NCBI GenBank assembly: GCA_963854735.1 | Contig: OY978103.1 | Span: forward strand, 310,001-374,000 | Origin: Marvania coccoides | Taxonomy: Eukaryota > Chlorophyta > Trebouxiophyceae > Chlorellales > Chlorellaceae | Length of the DNA: 64,000 bases | Reading direction: 5' to 3' | Shown: piece after piece, positions 11,710-23,359 of the stretch | Position numbering within the stretch: position 1 is the stretch's first letter | Layout: each line of letters begins with the position of its first letter | The notes under the pieces: generated by a model | Database searches by the model: none | What the model saw: only the letters and a program-made list of their open reading frames with translations | What the model was told of the DNA's origin: nothing | Made by a program: the position numbers and the translations under genes

Positions 11710-11940
11710 TTTGAGTTGAATTTTGTGGCATTCAATAACAATAGTGATGGGAGAATTAAACGATATATAAAAGGAGGCCACTGCAATTCGCCTTCGGCTA
11801 CATTGAGAAAGTTTTTTATTTTTTGAATAAAAATAACACAGCATGCAGGAGATTTAAAGGGATTTAAGCAACGGTCTAATGTATTTGTATACGACGATGC
11901 CCAAACTGAACCCCCTGCTGCAGCGGTGGTCGCAGCGGCC

Positions 11941-12216
11941 ATGGGCACACCGACACTCGTTGCTGTAGTTCATCAAGCTCCCAAAATAGCCGTCAGTACA
12001 GTGCTAGCCCCGAAGGCCATCCTGTCATTTCCCCCTGAGATGCGGCTTCATGCAGAGCTAGAAATGGGAGGCAAGAGAGAAAGCACGTCTCCGGTCAAGA
12101 GTGCTCAATTATTCGGGTGCTCAAAGAGTATAGTTAAATTATTCGACATTGATGCTGCAACTATTTTACGTTTGCACTCAAGTAAAAGATCACCGCTTTC
12201 AGCTCGCTGTGTGTGA
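11941..12216 (+). CDS. Unrecognised open frame, possible gene or remnant
   Basis: A frame open from 11827 to 12216 (first ATG 11941) reads like real protein: VYDDAQTEPPAAAVVAAAMG, then LVAVVHQAPKIAVSTVLAPK and SFPPEMRLHAELEMGG. The next ~350 bp have further protein-like pieces in other frames, such as LAVCDAAEPNLEEDTLDIPAE before a possible donor near 12274, and SPYHFSLPGLAWWETA. I could not join them in phase with confidence. A + oriented TATA-like TATATAAAAGG lies at about 11763. I do not recognise the family. It may be a small multi-exon gene or a decaying one. Confidence 0.3.
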   Translation: MGTPTLVAVVHQAPKIAVSTVLAPKAILSFPPEMRLHAELEMGGKRESTSPVKSAQLFGCSKSIVKLFDIDAATILRLHSSKRSPLSARCV

Positions 12217-12922
12217 CGCCGCGGAGCCCAACCTGGAAGAAGACACGCTAGATATACCTGCTGAGTGAGATAGGGGCTCACATCCCTCTGCGCACGGGAG
12301 AGGCGCTGCAGGGCCGATCCCCATACCACTTCTCATTGCCGGGCTTAGCCTGGTGGGAGACGGCAATACAATGCAAGTATTTTGCACGAAATGCATGGCG
12401 GTGGCAGCGAAAATTCTTAAGAATCGCCCCGAGTCTCTTGAGAATGACTGATGTGGCACTTGGCATGGAAGAGCTCTACATTTTGTCGCATCGGCATTCA
12501 GCAGGGTGTATCCAGGAGTTTGATCGCTGGTTAACAAAACGGAAAGCGCGAAAAAATGCTGAGTAAGCCGAGGCTTACGAAGCACTTCCCGAGAGGGGTC
12601 GTTATGTAGTTTCAAAACATTTGCAGTTTCAAAACTGGCATCATACTGTCTGCAAATCCGGAGAGGGAAGGCCGTTATCACCGTTGCCAAAGAAGAGGGG
12701 AAGGGATTTCACATTTTGGGCTCTGCCTTTATTTTGCAAAGTAGAACGCGCTGGCTTGTTACACATTTCGTAGTCTACTTGATCATACAGAAGACCTTGT
12801 TTCAACGTTCTTGCTGATTGGCGAGTTCTGCCTTGTCTTGATCTTTTGATTTACGAAAAACAGGCCACTCCGGCTTTAAAGTATATTCTCTCGCCAACCT
12901 TGAAGGCGTGAAAGGTAGCTGG
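12217..12922. other. Region without a resolved gene
   Basis: This may hold downstream exons or debris of the preceding open frame. The + frame 12336-12566 (..WWETAIQCKYFARNAWRWQRK..) ends in TAA. No domain was recognised on either strand. Confidence 0.35.
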
Positions 12923-15086
12923 ATGGAACATCCTGAGGTAATCGACCTTGTTTCCGAGGATGATGAGCCCGCTCCACCTCGCGAAGCAGAGAGAAAAGAC
13001 GCGCCCTTCAACGCCTCAACCAGCCCTGGCACCTTCCCGCAGCCGCCCAAACCCGAAGAAACTGCTGAGGCGGCCGCTGCTACCGGCAGCGGAGGGGCGG
13101 CGCAGCCAACGGCTACGGCGGAAGACCCTCAGCAGCTGGAAGAGAAGGAAGAGGGGGCCAAGGAGCAGACGCGTAGCGAAGCGGCAGGGCCTGGAGAAGA
13201 CACTGCGCTGGGTGTCACCCCGAAATCTCCGCTGGTGGAGGGGCTGCAAGACTGCGGCGTTTTGAGCGGCCAGAATGAGGACTCTTCCTCAGATGAGGAA
13301 GAAGACAGTTTGATGTCTGACGGTGGAGATTCTGCGATCGATTCTGAGGAGGAAGGCTTAGAGCAGGTGGCGGCTCGGGGAGCAGCGCAGAAGCGGGGGG
13401 GGGAGTTTGTTGCGACGGCCGGGGCAGTATCGGCGGACGCCTTTCCCTTCCTCGTGACGAAGCTGGACAGCGGCAAGCGGCCTGAAATGTACCTACGGAG
13501 AGACGTGTCGAGCTTCCTGCTGCTGAAGATGGGCAGACAGGAGTTGAACGCTGGGGCAAAAGTAGAGTGCGTCGCTTCCCGTGCTTCCCCTTCATTCTCC
13601 ATTATTCTGTTATTTTTCAGGCGCATTCAATTATTATTTCCATCATTTATATATAAAGTCAGCACTTTTCTTCTTTTTTTGCAGGCTTGATTTGACGCTG
13701 GGCAGTTCGGACGATGCCACAGTTTTCCCAACATCACTGCATCCCCACGCAAGCTCCAACTACGCTGGGATGGTGATTGTAAGATGGAGCACCGTGTCAG
13801 ACACACTGCAAATCTTCGAGGTTGGTAGCCTGAATAGCAATTTAATAACTTTCAAGATTTCTTTTGATGGCTCAACAAATCAATTGACCCATTACTTAAA
13901 CTTTCCAGGGCGATACCGCTGTGTTTTCGTACCGCGGGCTGATCAACGGTAGGCCCAACTTTCGGGTGGAAAAGCAGGCCGCCGCAGCCGGTCCCCCTCC
14001 GGCCGCAGCGCTTGACCAAGCTTTGGAGTGTCCGCCGCAGCTGCAGGTCCCTGACAACCCCCCAAAGGACGGTGACCCCCCGATCTTCTCCTACTCTCCC
14101 AGCGAGACCGCAAAGGCCAAGAAACGGCGCAGCGCGGAAGGGGAAGCAGGCGGGGAGAAGCTTTCCGACGAGGAGGAGGAGCGGGAGCTTGGCCCTGCTA
14201 CATGGACATCGCCGCAAGCTCCGACTCCTGGCGCTGGTCCCTCTTCCGCCATTTTTGCGTGGGGAGAGGCTGGAATCAAACGACGGCGTGTGGCTTCCCC
14301 TATAGCCGCCTCCCAATGGAGCGATGAGGTTGAGCCGCCCTCGGCAGGCACCGAAACGGTGTTCGAGATGGAGGTGAAGCAAAATGACTACTTTGGAGGG
14401 CTGTACTTGAACGCGGGCATGTTTGCGAGGCTGCTGGGGGCCACTACGGGGCTACAGCCCTTGCAGCTGGCAACAAAGGCGGTTCCTGTTGAGCTGCAGC
14501 TGGGAAAGGCAAAAGTGCTGCACTGCGTGTTGAAGCGGGAGCGAAATGAAGGGAACTGCTCGTCGGGACGGCTGTCGGGGTGGAGAAAGATGAAATCCAG
14601 CCTGGGGCTCGAAAAAGTAAGTTGGCAGCCAATATCTTTCCTTCATGAATATTTTTAGCTTGATAGATGTAGTATCGCTTTTCTTGTTTTTGATTTCAGG
14701 GGGATATCCTGCGGCTCACTTTCGTCGGCCATAAGACGGCTGCAGCCCCCTCTACTAAAAAGAAGGTGGTGCTGCGGATGCGTAAGCAGGCTGAATTCAC
14801 GGTCCGGCAGAATGGCCAGCAGCAGGAAACCACCCCGTCCAATCAGCAGGTGCAGCAGCGGCAGCAGCCGTCTGATGCCAGGCTGCCCACTCTTGGTGTG
14901 ACTGAGAGCTCGGTGTGGAAGCTGTTCGAGGCGATGCTGCCGGAGCTGGTGTTGGAGGCGCAGAAGGAATTGGAGGCGGAGGGTTACACGCAGGACGCCG
15001 CAGATGTGGCAGCCATAGAGAAGAGCCTGCGGGAGAGGTTCTTAGAGAAGGAGATGGTCGAGCTGATGGAGGAAGGTGTGCAGTAG
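12923..15086 (+). CDS. Acidic nuclear-type protein with B3-like region (family member 1)
   Basis: Four exons (12923-13566, 13685-13820, 13909-14616, 14700-15086) encode 624 aa. The N-terminus begins MEHPEVIDLVSEDDE, a textbook SUMO-interacting motif (VIDL plus acidic residues), then long acidic low-complexity sequence. The middle has GMVIVRWSTVSDTLQIFE|GDTAVFSYRG. Residues about 415-510 (DYFGGLYLNAGMFARLLG ... SGWRKMKSSLGLEK|GDILRLTFVG) have the layout of a plant B3 DNA-binding fold, with the W..L..GD...F signature; this is a pattern call only. The C-terminal ~55 residues (LFEAMLPELVLEAQKELEAE ... LEKEMVELMEEG) recur in the gene at 18489-19806. The donor GTGCGT at 13567 was chosen for phase. 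A transcription or chromatin role is inferred, not shown. Confidence 0.7.
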
Positions 15087-15218
15087 ATTAACTAGTTGAA
15101 GGTGCGATGGTTTTTTTCATATGGTTTTGTGTGGAATACTTGTTGATATAATATTCTTGATTCAAGACATGTAACTCGCAATTAAAGCATTGAAAATATT
15201 CGTTCCTGCTAAGTGGCC

Positions 15219-15489
15219 ATGCCAGGGGGAGAGGGAGCGAGAGCGGCGGCGGCGCTGAGCATCCCCAACGGAGATGCAACTTTTTGGGGCGAGCTGGCTG
15301 GGGCCAAAACGCGGTGCTGGGCACAGTGCACCCGCCCAGCGTGGAAGGAGCTCATGAAAATGTGGTTGAAATGTATCCAGAGTTTCTGCCCCTCCTTGCT
15401 GCGTGCGGCCTGAATGACGACAGCATGAGTATTTGCTGAGCATGAGGACGCGATCCCGCGGCGCTACCTGGTCTGCCATGAATGCACGG
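15219..15489 (+). pseudogene. Possible gene remnant, unrecognised
   Basis: Protein-like stretches occur in different + frames. One reads NAVLGTVHPPSVEGAHENVV then EMYPEFLPLLAACGLNDD, and ends in TGA. It is followed at about 15438-15489 by a second frame (AEHEDAIPRRYLVCHECT) that stops at a GTAAAA. No start codon or matching splice site links them. It could be a decayed gene or a poorly resolved small gene. No family was recognised. Confidence 0.25.
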
Positions 15490-15769
15490 TAAAAATAGTA
15501 CTTTTAACTAAATTGTAATTAAATGCCCGGTATTCAGTTGGTAGTGCCACTGGTACTACTAGTATTAGTAAATAATGCACGTATCAGCTAGCAAGTAATG
15601 GTAAAAAGTGCACGTGCATGTCATCAGATTGTAAGTGATAGTAAGTTCTAAGTACTCTTTAGTAAGTAATGCATCGGTCTTCGTGTTTTTTCATGTATTA
15701 AGCAAAGAAAACAAAATCAAACCCTCCTCCAGCTTTGCCCCAAAATTAAATCATACAAATAAAGTCGTT

Positions 15770-18222
15770 TTACACCGCGTCATCATTGCCAGGAGGAGAT
15801 TTGGGCTTGAGCCAAGACCCTGACAGCCTAGCGGCAGCAGGCCTGACCCGCAGAACCGACGCCGTCCTGAACAGCTCACGCACGGACGGCTCCCGGTGTC
15901 CCACCTCGCTCTCGATGCGCTGCTGCATGTCTTGCACCCGCTGCGACAGCCGAATGACGTCGTCCCTCGATTCTCCAGCATTGACCGCAGTGGTCAGGTT
16001 CTGAATGGACTCGATGTACGTCGCCACCAGCGCCAGGTCCTCGCCCGCCACCAGAGCGGCAAACGGCGGCGACGGACTTGCGGCGCGGGAAGGCCCATCA
16101 GAGGCCGCGCGCTTCAGGTCCATAGAGGGACGCTGCGCATTGAAAGCATCTACAATGCGCGACCTGGACATCGAGCGGTGGCGAGAGCCCGGAGATGAGG
16201 GCTGGCTGTCGATGGGCTGCTCAGGAAGGGCGATTGCGGCGACGGCTGCATCAAACTCGCCGCCATCTCCGTGGCCAGGTAAAGTGGGAGAGGGCTCCCC
16301 GCGCTGGCACTCCTCCTCCTCCTCCTCCTCCCCATGTTTGTCGCCCTCTTTGGCTGCGGGCTTGAGCAGCAGTGGGTGCAGCACGTGGATGGCCAGCACG
16401 CCCAGCGTGCCGCAAATGATGATGGCAAAGAGCCCAGTGGTGAGAATGTCGTTGCCCCACGCCACCCACTCGTCGTAGTCGGGGGCGCCCTTCTTTAAGC
16501 TCGTGATCAGGGTCAGAGGAGCAGCTGCGCAGGACGGAAGCAAAATGAAACCAGTTAGAAAATTTAATTATTTGCGACACTAAAAACTACGTATATATAG
16601 AAGCTAGAATGAATGTTTAACAATTACAAAGATGGTGTTGAAACCCTTTGAATCGCAAATGATTTTTCTTCTTTCCCCTCACCTGACAGGGCAGCCTGCA
16701 CAGTGGCTTTGGGCGTCCAAGCCACGGCGAAGAAAATTTTCTCCTTGGCGGAGTAACCGAAGCCGTTCATGGCAATGTAGGTGCTGATGCTGCGCACCAT
16801 CACGCCGGTCACGACGATGCACACCGCCTTGGGGATGGTTCCCGATGCCAGCTTTGCAAAATTGAGCGTGGAACCGATGGTCACAAACAGAATGGGCTCC
16901 ATCACCCACCGCCAAATCACGCTCATCCAGCGCTCACACTCGGGGGAGTACGTGAGCGAAGGACCCAGCGAGGCGAGCCGCGGCAGTCCCTTCTCCCACA
17001 GATTCGATGCCACCAGGCCGGTGAAGAGAGCGCCCAGGGCGCCGCCAGACAGCAGGTTGTGGTACTCCAGGAAGAACATGAGCAGCATGCCGGAGAAGAA
17101 CAGCGCGACGAAGCGCTTGGGATGGGTGTTCCACACGCGGGTGGCGCCGATCGCCACGCCGGCGAGCAGCCCGCCGAGGATGCCGAAAACGACCTGCAGG
17201 GGGCCAGAGGCGATGCTCCACGCCGCGTCAGTGTCTGCGCCGTCTGCGGTGCTGTAAGGCTGAATGGCAATGGTACTGAAAATGGCGTAGCCGGTGATGG
17301 CAACGACATCGTCGAAGGATGCAGAAATAACAACGGTGGCAGGGATGCCTTGATCTGTGCCCATTTTGGTCTTTTGCAGCCGGAACATCGCGGGGACCAC
17401 CAGCCCAGGGCCCACCGCCTTCAGAATGAACCCCATGCTCAGCGCCAGCGTGTAGTCCATGCCGAACAGAGCCACGCCAAGGCCGGCGTCGTAAAGTGCC
17501 TCCATGATGCCGGGGATGAGGGCCAGACGAATGGCGGGGTACTTGTAGCGCCGCATGGTGCCAAAGTCCAGCTCGAGGCCGCAACGGAGGAAGATGGTGG
17601 CCAGCGCCGCCGCCCGCATCTGGGTGCCCCATTTGGGCGGAAAAGCGTCGATGGCCGCCCAGGGAATGTTCTGCAGCAGAATTCCGGCCACCAGCATGCC
17701 GATGACGCGCGGAAGGTAGATCTGGTGCGCTATCATCGCGCCCAGCAGCGAGCAGGCCCACATGAGGAGCAGACACCAGGTGGCGTGGCCGGGGAGAAAA
17801 GCGCTGCCCATGGAGAAGAACAGCGCGCCATATACGACGGCGCAGAGGATGATGAAAGAAGGGTCGATGGTGGTGTCTGCAGGGGAAGCGAAGAGAGGGG
17901 GATTTGAGACGTAGTAGGGAGATTTTTGAAGGGGTAGGGGGGACAAATGGAAAATTGTTTGTATAGTAGAAAGATATTTTTGTAGAAGTGCGATGAACTG
18001 ACCGAGCTGCTGGCGCTTGTACTTGTTGATGAACTGCAGGACACGGGAGGGCTGGGGCGCGTCGCCTGCAGCTTTGAGGCCTGAAGTGTCAGCGCCCAGA
18101 TGGCCCTGGGCCATGGCGAAGGGAGACTGCTTGACGTCGGTGGCATCGGTCTCATTTATGGCGTAAACCGCGTGTGCGGCCACATCGTCCGACTCCTGGC
18201 CGCTACGGGCCTCTGAAGACAT
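15770..18222 (-). CDS. NHA/SLC9B-type cation/proton antiporter
   Basis: Three exons (18222-18003, 17876-16683, 16524-15770) encode 722 aa. After a ~75-residue cytosolic N-terminus there are roughly ten to twelve hydrophobic helices, for example FIILCAVVYGALFFSMGSAF, YLPRVIGMLVAGILLQNIPW and ALATIFLRCGLELDFGTM. The NHA signatures IFLRCGLELDF and ATVVISASFDDVVAITGYA (paired acidic residues in the transport core) and the VAWTPKATVQAALSG helix identify the CPA2/NHA group (human SLC9B1/2-like). It should exchange Na+ or Li+ for H+ across a membrane. The C-terminal ~200 residues are a cytosolic tail with a Glu run (EEEEEEE), Ser/Pro-rich sequence and a short predicted helix. All junctions are in phase. 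The gene lies between the two related B3-like genes. Confidence 0.88.
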
Positions 18223-18488
18223 CTCTATTCAGGATGAGGCGAGATCCCAAAAAGTGCACAAGCCACCGTATCTGTGTGCGTTGCACGCCTGCTCCCGAGT
18301 TAACAATATGTATATGTTTCTGCAATTAAAAAAATTTGAATTGTACATGCCACATGGGCACGGGGGATATAAAACAAATGTTCCTGCAAATAGTTTTGGT
18401 CGTCGAGCTAAATGAATCTCCTCCAGTCGCAAACTCATCCACCCGCACAAATCTCAGAGACGATTACTTTATTAAAATCTCCACACCG

Positions 18489-18935
18489 TTAAGAAACACA
18501 GAGCGATTTCGCATATTTTGCTGACAGCTGAAATTTTGTTGTGATTTCGTTGAAGAAGATAACAAATCCGTCTTTTAACAGCTCTGATTGGCTCCGGGGG
18601 TTATTTTCGCAAGCTCGAGCCGCACCACGACCCATCTTCCTTCCCTCCACCAGCAGCTCTCGGAGCACCTTCGCCTCAAACGTTTCCCGCAGCAACGCCT
18701 CAATGGCAGCTGTGTCCGAACTAAGTTCGTCGCCTGCAGCAGCCAGCTCCTCTTGCGCCTCTGCCACCATGCCCGGCACAATTGCATCGAACCTCTGCTG
18801 CAGCAGGCGCGCCAGGCGGGCGTCAAACCCAGCGTCCAATTGAGCGCGCTTTGCCTGCTGCGGGACGGGCGACGCGAGGTGCACCGAAGGCGGCGGCTGC
18901 TGCTGACGCCTAGGGTGTCGTGCAGGCTCGGAGAC

Positions 18936-18996
<61 letters not shown>

Positions 18997-19806
18997 TGCT
19001 GCTGCCGCCTGCAGCTCAGGGGGAGGCTGCTGCAAGGAAGCGGCCTCGCACCTATTCTCTGCTGAATCAACTTCAGGCTCTGCGGCATATGAGATTTCAG
19101 GGTTGATTTCTGTGGCAGGAATTGATTCCCACGCACCTTCAATTTGTTGCGATGTCAAAGCAGTACACCGGCTCAGTGTTATCTTTGCCGCCTCCGCTGG
19201 GCCGCTTTACAGTGTGAACAAACGACAGCGTGTTGGTTTCTCCCTATAAAGAAAATTAAGTCGAAATAGCTCGAATAGAATAAGTTTCCTGTTTTTCTGT
19301 TTTGGTATTGTTCGTAATAAATGAAAGCCAGACTCAAAATATTATATTATCGCACCTTCAGCCGCAGCAACGTGCGAAGTTTCTGGTAATCGTAAAGATA
19401 GACGCCCAGTTTGTAGTTGGGATAGATGGAAACGAGCGTGATCTGTTTATCGCTGGATCTCAGCTCACAACTGCATATTATAAGAACAGCATATTGGAGA
19501 TTTAAATAAAATTTGCCGATGGCAGATATATTCACGGCTCTTTCTCTTCCGCTTTCACTCGCCAAAGCATTTTCTCCAACGGCCACTTCAATCCAAGTCC
19601 AAGTGTCTGGGTCACCAGAGGCTTCGCAAAATTTACCATTTATTTCATGATAGTAATACGCAGATCTGAAGTGGGAGATAAAGCCAGGCGCAGGCGACGT
19701 GGTCACCGAGGCTTGGCTGCGCGAGGGCGACACTGCAACATTGGCATTTGCACCTGAGTCAGGAACTCCCTCTGCAGTGAAAGCAGTGATGGCAAAGCTG
19801 TCGCAG
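18489..19806 (-). CDS. B3-like protein, family member 2 (5' end unresolved)
   Basis: The proposed exons are 19806-19356, 19243-19211 and 19109-18489; the first exon or exons are not identified. Exon 19806-19356 contains DPDTWTWIEVAVGENA and ITLVSIYPNYKLGVYLYDYQ followed by KLRTLLRLK. It joins in phase 0 to GETNTLSFVHT, exactly where the gene at 12923-15086 splices GLEK to GDILRLTFVG. The last exon has a run of about 20 Ala (GCT repeat, read as polyA) and then the shared C-terminal block IVPGMVAEAQEELAAAGD ... KVLRELLVEG. If the small intron 19210-19110 is not used, the frame meets a stop, so a partly decayed gene is the alternative. The N-terminal frame at 19158-18980 (SAENRCEAASLQQPPPEL) is also protein-like but is out of phase with the C-terminus. 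Confidence 0.5.
18937..18995. repeat. GCT/AGC trinucleotide repeat, ~20 units
   Basis: An uninterrupted GCT repeat of about 59 bp sits inside the last exon of the minus-strand B3-like gene. In the frame that continues into the conserved C-terminus it codes polyalanine; the other minus frames give polyserine or polyglutamine. Confidence 0.95.
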
Positions 19807-20619
19807 CTGTAGATTAAAAAGGGGAGAGGGGTTCTGGATGTAAAACACCCGCCCGTTCCCAATGAAGCAGTATAGAAACCTTTATTAGCTGACGAACTCT
19901 GTTCATGGTTTCACCATTAAAAAAAAAGCTTTTTTGTGGTTTTCATTTTTTTTCAATCGGAAAAAATAAAGAGAAGATGTAAGCAAACATATTGCTGCGA
20001 GCAAGATTTAAATGGAATTCAAGGCATGGAATGCCGCCGAAGCATGAAGATAGCACCCAAAATGCCAGCACGGGCATGCCTGCCTCTGCTGCTCTATGCA
20101 TCAGGGGAGGTACTGAGAAAAAAGAATCAAGGTAGATGTAATTGCGGAAAAAAGAAGGGGAAGAAAAAAAAGTCAAATACGACGGGCTGTATGTATCCTT
20201 TCAGCAGAGTAAGGAAGGCCGTTGAAACATAGAAAAAGGCTAGCTCCTCATCATCCAACCAAAAAAAGCCCACCAAAGTCCTAGAATATAAAAAAATGTG
20301 TTTTTCTTGTGTTTTTTTTTTATTAATAGAAAATCACAAATTTTGCTGGAGGCGTCTTTCTTCCTTAGTTGTTCATCATCCGAGTCACTGCCGCCCAGGC
20401 CCACTATTAGCAGCAGCAGCAGTGCTAGCTGGAACTGCTAGCACCGCCGTTGGGGCCAAAGCGTGTTGAAAAAAACACGCCAATAATAAATTCCTCCAAT
20501 TCGTCGCGATATAGAAAAAAGCCTCTCGTCGTCCGTCAGCAATCGTTCGTTGATCGATTCATTTGTTAAAGCCAGCCGCTCCAGCCCAGCACACCAGCAA
20601 CAGCAGCACCTTGGTCTGC
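19807..20619. other. Intergenic, no gene seen
   Basis: This AT-rich stretch with many A and T runs lies between two minus-strand genes. It may hold the missing 5' exon of the B3-like gene and the 3' UTR of the kinase gene. Short frames here look like chance. Confidence 0.4.
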
Positions 20620-23359
20620 CTACGCTCCGTTGCAGATGCGCTGCAGCTGCACCGCCAGCTGTCGGCACGTCGGCCGCAGCGCAGGGTCCTGCACCCAGCA
20701 CGCCTCCACCAGAGCCCGCCACTGCGGCTCGCACCACTCGGGGATCGGCAGCCGCGCCGCCCCCGAGCCCAGCGCCCCCAGCAGCTGCGCTGGGGCGATG
20801 TCGGCGTACGGCTGCTGCTGCGTGAGCAGCTCCCAGAACACCACGCCCAGGGACCACACGTCCGCAGCTTCGGTGACGTGTTTGTGATCCGTAATCATTT
20901 CTGGCGCCATGTACGGGAGTGTCCCCCTCAAGTCGTGGACATCGCTGCAAAAGGTATTGGCTTTCACCACCGACAACCCAAAGTCCGCCACCTTCAACAC
21001 CGGTCCGTCGGGGGAGTCCCAGGACCCAGCAACCAGCAGGTTATCGGGCTTCACGTCAAAGTGAACAACCCGCTGCGAGTGAAGGTACGACATGCCGTTG
21101 GCGGCGTGCAGGGCCAGGTGTGCGCGCTGCTTGAGGGTGAGGAACCCCCCCGAGCCGCGCCCGCTGCCGGAGCCGCCGTCAACCCCGCCGTCGGCGCCCC
21201 GCATGAAGCTGGCCAGAGAGCCGCTGGCCGCGAATTCAGTCATGATTCCTACCACAAACTCGCCCTGGGTGACGAGCCCGAAGAAGCGCAGCACGTTGGG
21301 GTGGTTGAGGCGCGACATGAGCTCTGCCTCGCGCCAGAACGAGGTCCAGCGCTCCATGCGAGTGCTCTTGATCCACTTGACGGCAACCTGTAGGAAAATT
21401 GATGAAAAATAGCATGTACAGTTAGTATGCATAGTAAAAAAATATTTAAAAGAATTAAGTTCTTTTGTCAAATAGCCAGAAAAATTTGGTACGTCCAAAT
21501 GAGGAAAGCGACGTTTGCGAATGAAATAATTCACATCTCTTACCTGGCCAAATGTGGGGCACTGGCACAGGGACACCTCCCCAAAGGAGCCCTCCCCGAT
21601 CTTGGCCAGCACCGCCAGCGACCCCGAGTCCACGTGGTGTACGGAAGAAAGAGCGGGGGAGGGGCGGGGCAGAGCCGCCGGCGCAGTGGGCAGCGCTCCG
21701 TTGCCGCCGCCTGCGGGCTGATGCGCAACACCGCCGGCAGCAGCGGCGGCAGCAGCCGCAGCCGCTTCGCGGCTCCCTCCCCTTGCGTTGTCCAGCAGCT
21801 GAAAGTGCGTCGGCAGCTGGCCTGCCTCCGGCGGCGCGACCGCCGCGGCTTCTCGCCGCTTCCGCATCATCAGCCCAGCGCCGAACGCGTCGTCCTCCGG
21901 CAGCCCAGCCTCCGCCACGGCTTCCGCGCCTTCGTGACCGTCCTCCTCCGACCCCCCAAACTCAGAAATGTGACTGGGCAGGTTGGCGGCAGCTGCTGGC
22001 GGCGGGCCAAACCTCTGCACCACCGCCAGCGCCTCGGCAGGCCCCAAATCGTCGCCGAAAATGGAGATGTGCGTAGGCAGCAGCGCCCCAGGGGACAGCA
22101 TCGCCGCTGCGGCTGGGTCCACGGGGGTGCTGGGCCTGGCAGAGGGGGGGGAGCGGTCGCCCGCTGATGCCGATGTCAAAGCGGCCACAGGGCCTCCCGC
22201 TGCCCCGCTCTGGCCCTGGCGGCGAGGCGGGGAGGCGGAGATCTCGTATTTGGACTCGAACATTGACTGAAATTCGGGGTCGAGGCCTGGGTCAATGGCG
22301 TCAGCCATATGCACAGACAGCGCCGCCCCCCCGTCGTCTTCTCCCACGCCAAAACCAGGGGCAGGCAGCGACGGAGGTGGACTGACGTCCACCGGCCACC
22401 CTCCCCCCAGCATCCTCTCCGAAGCGGCCTGTGCTAGCTCCGTCATGCGGCGGCTCAGCACGCTCGCCCACTGCTCGTCGTTGGCCAGCCGCGCCGCCTC
22501 GTGCATCGCCGCTTCTTGCCCCGCCTGGAACCCCGCCTCCCAGGCCAGCTCCGCGTCTGCCGCGGTGCTGGGGGTTTGAATCCCATCCACTGTCTCGTCC
22601 CCACGAGTGGAGGAGCCGTCGCTGCCGTCCAGAGCGAAAGAGGCCCCGCCGCGGGGAGAGGCACCGTGCGGCATCATCTCCAGGTAGCGCGCCTCTGCCT
22701 CGAGGTCTTCGGGCGTGTAGGGCACCTCTGCTGCCCTGAAGAGGAACAGCCGCAGGCGGAAGGTCTTGATAGGGGTGCCAGGGAGCTTCAGAGCGCGGAA
22801 GTACTCGTCAAACATCTCCTGCGTGAAGTGAGGAATAAAAAAGGGGTGAGAAGGAGGGGAAAATATATGATAAAAACGAGGCAGCTACTTTTGTAAAAAA
22901 AAGGTAAACGGATTAGAACTTCTCTTACCGCAATGTCGCTGTCGTCTGCGACGCTGATGAGCGCATCTGGGTCCAGATCTTCGCCAGGGAGGAGGTATTT
23001 CACGGAAATCGCGCCGTCCACCTTTTCAGCGAGAGAGAACACGAGGTCTGCATACTTCCAGCTCACTGGCACCGACTCCAAGAAGTGGTCGCCACCAATG
23101 TACTTCCATGGCGAGTCCTCTTTCTGCACAGGGGAGGGGAGGAAGATGAGAAACCGGGAGGGGGACGAACCGAGGGTGTTGACGTTTTTTTAATTGGGAT
23201 GAGAAGAATCACCTGTGAAAAGGAGCCGCCGATGCTCACGCGCAGGCGCACGACCTCGGCTTCAGGCGCCGCATTCCTGCAGCCGCGCGCTTGGGAGGCC
23301 GCTGCGCTACTGCTCATGCTCGCGTTGCAAACACCGCAATCGGACACGGTGGCCACCAT
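20620..23359 (-). CDS. PB1 domain Raf-like protein kinase
   Basis: Four exons (23359-23213, 23123-22929, 22818-21544, 21387-20620) encode 794 aa. A PB1 domain spans about residues 37-125: VVRLRVSIGGSFSQ, WKYIGGDHFLESVPVSWKYA, KYLLPGEDLDPDALISVADD. It is followed by a ~390-residue low-complexity linker. The kinase domain is C-terminal: glycine loop KIGEGSFGEVSLC, VAVKWIK lysine, HFDVKPDNLL catalytic loop, ADFGLS, GTLPYMAPEM and DVWSLGVVFWELL. The HRD arginine is replaced (HFD), which is usual in the plant PB1-Raf subgroup. These kinases are MAPKKK-like Ser/Thr kinases, in plants linked to osmotic stress and hormone signalling. All phases are consistent. The start ATG at 23359 is the first in frame. 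Confidence 0.92.

Noticed and set aside
10786..11844. Longer N-terminus for the FkbM-like methyltransferase
   Set aside because: The frame is open upstream of ATG 11709, but the extension is AT-rich, lacks an ATG context and adds sequence unlike the family. The basic plus hydrophobic start MGKAHFRRRK is more natural.
16781..17907. Long plus-strand frames opposite the antiporter gene
   Set aside because: Antisense shadow of the membrane-protein exon, His/Gly/Glu-rich with no family resemblance.
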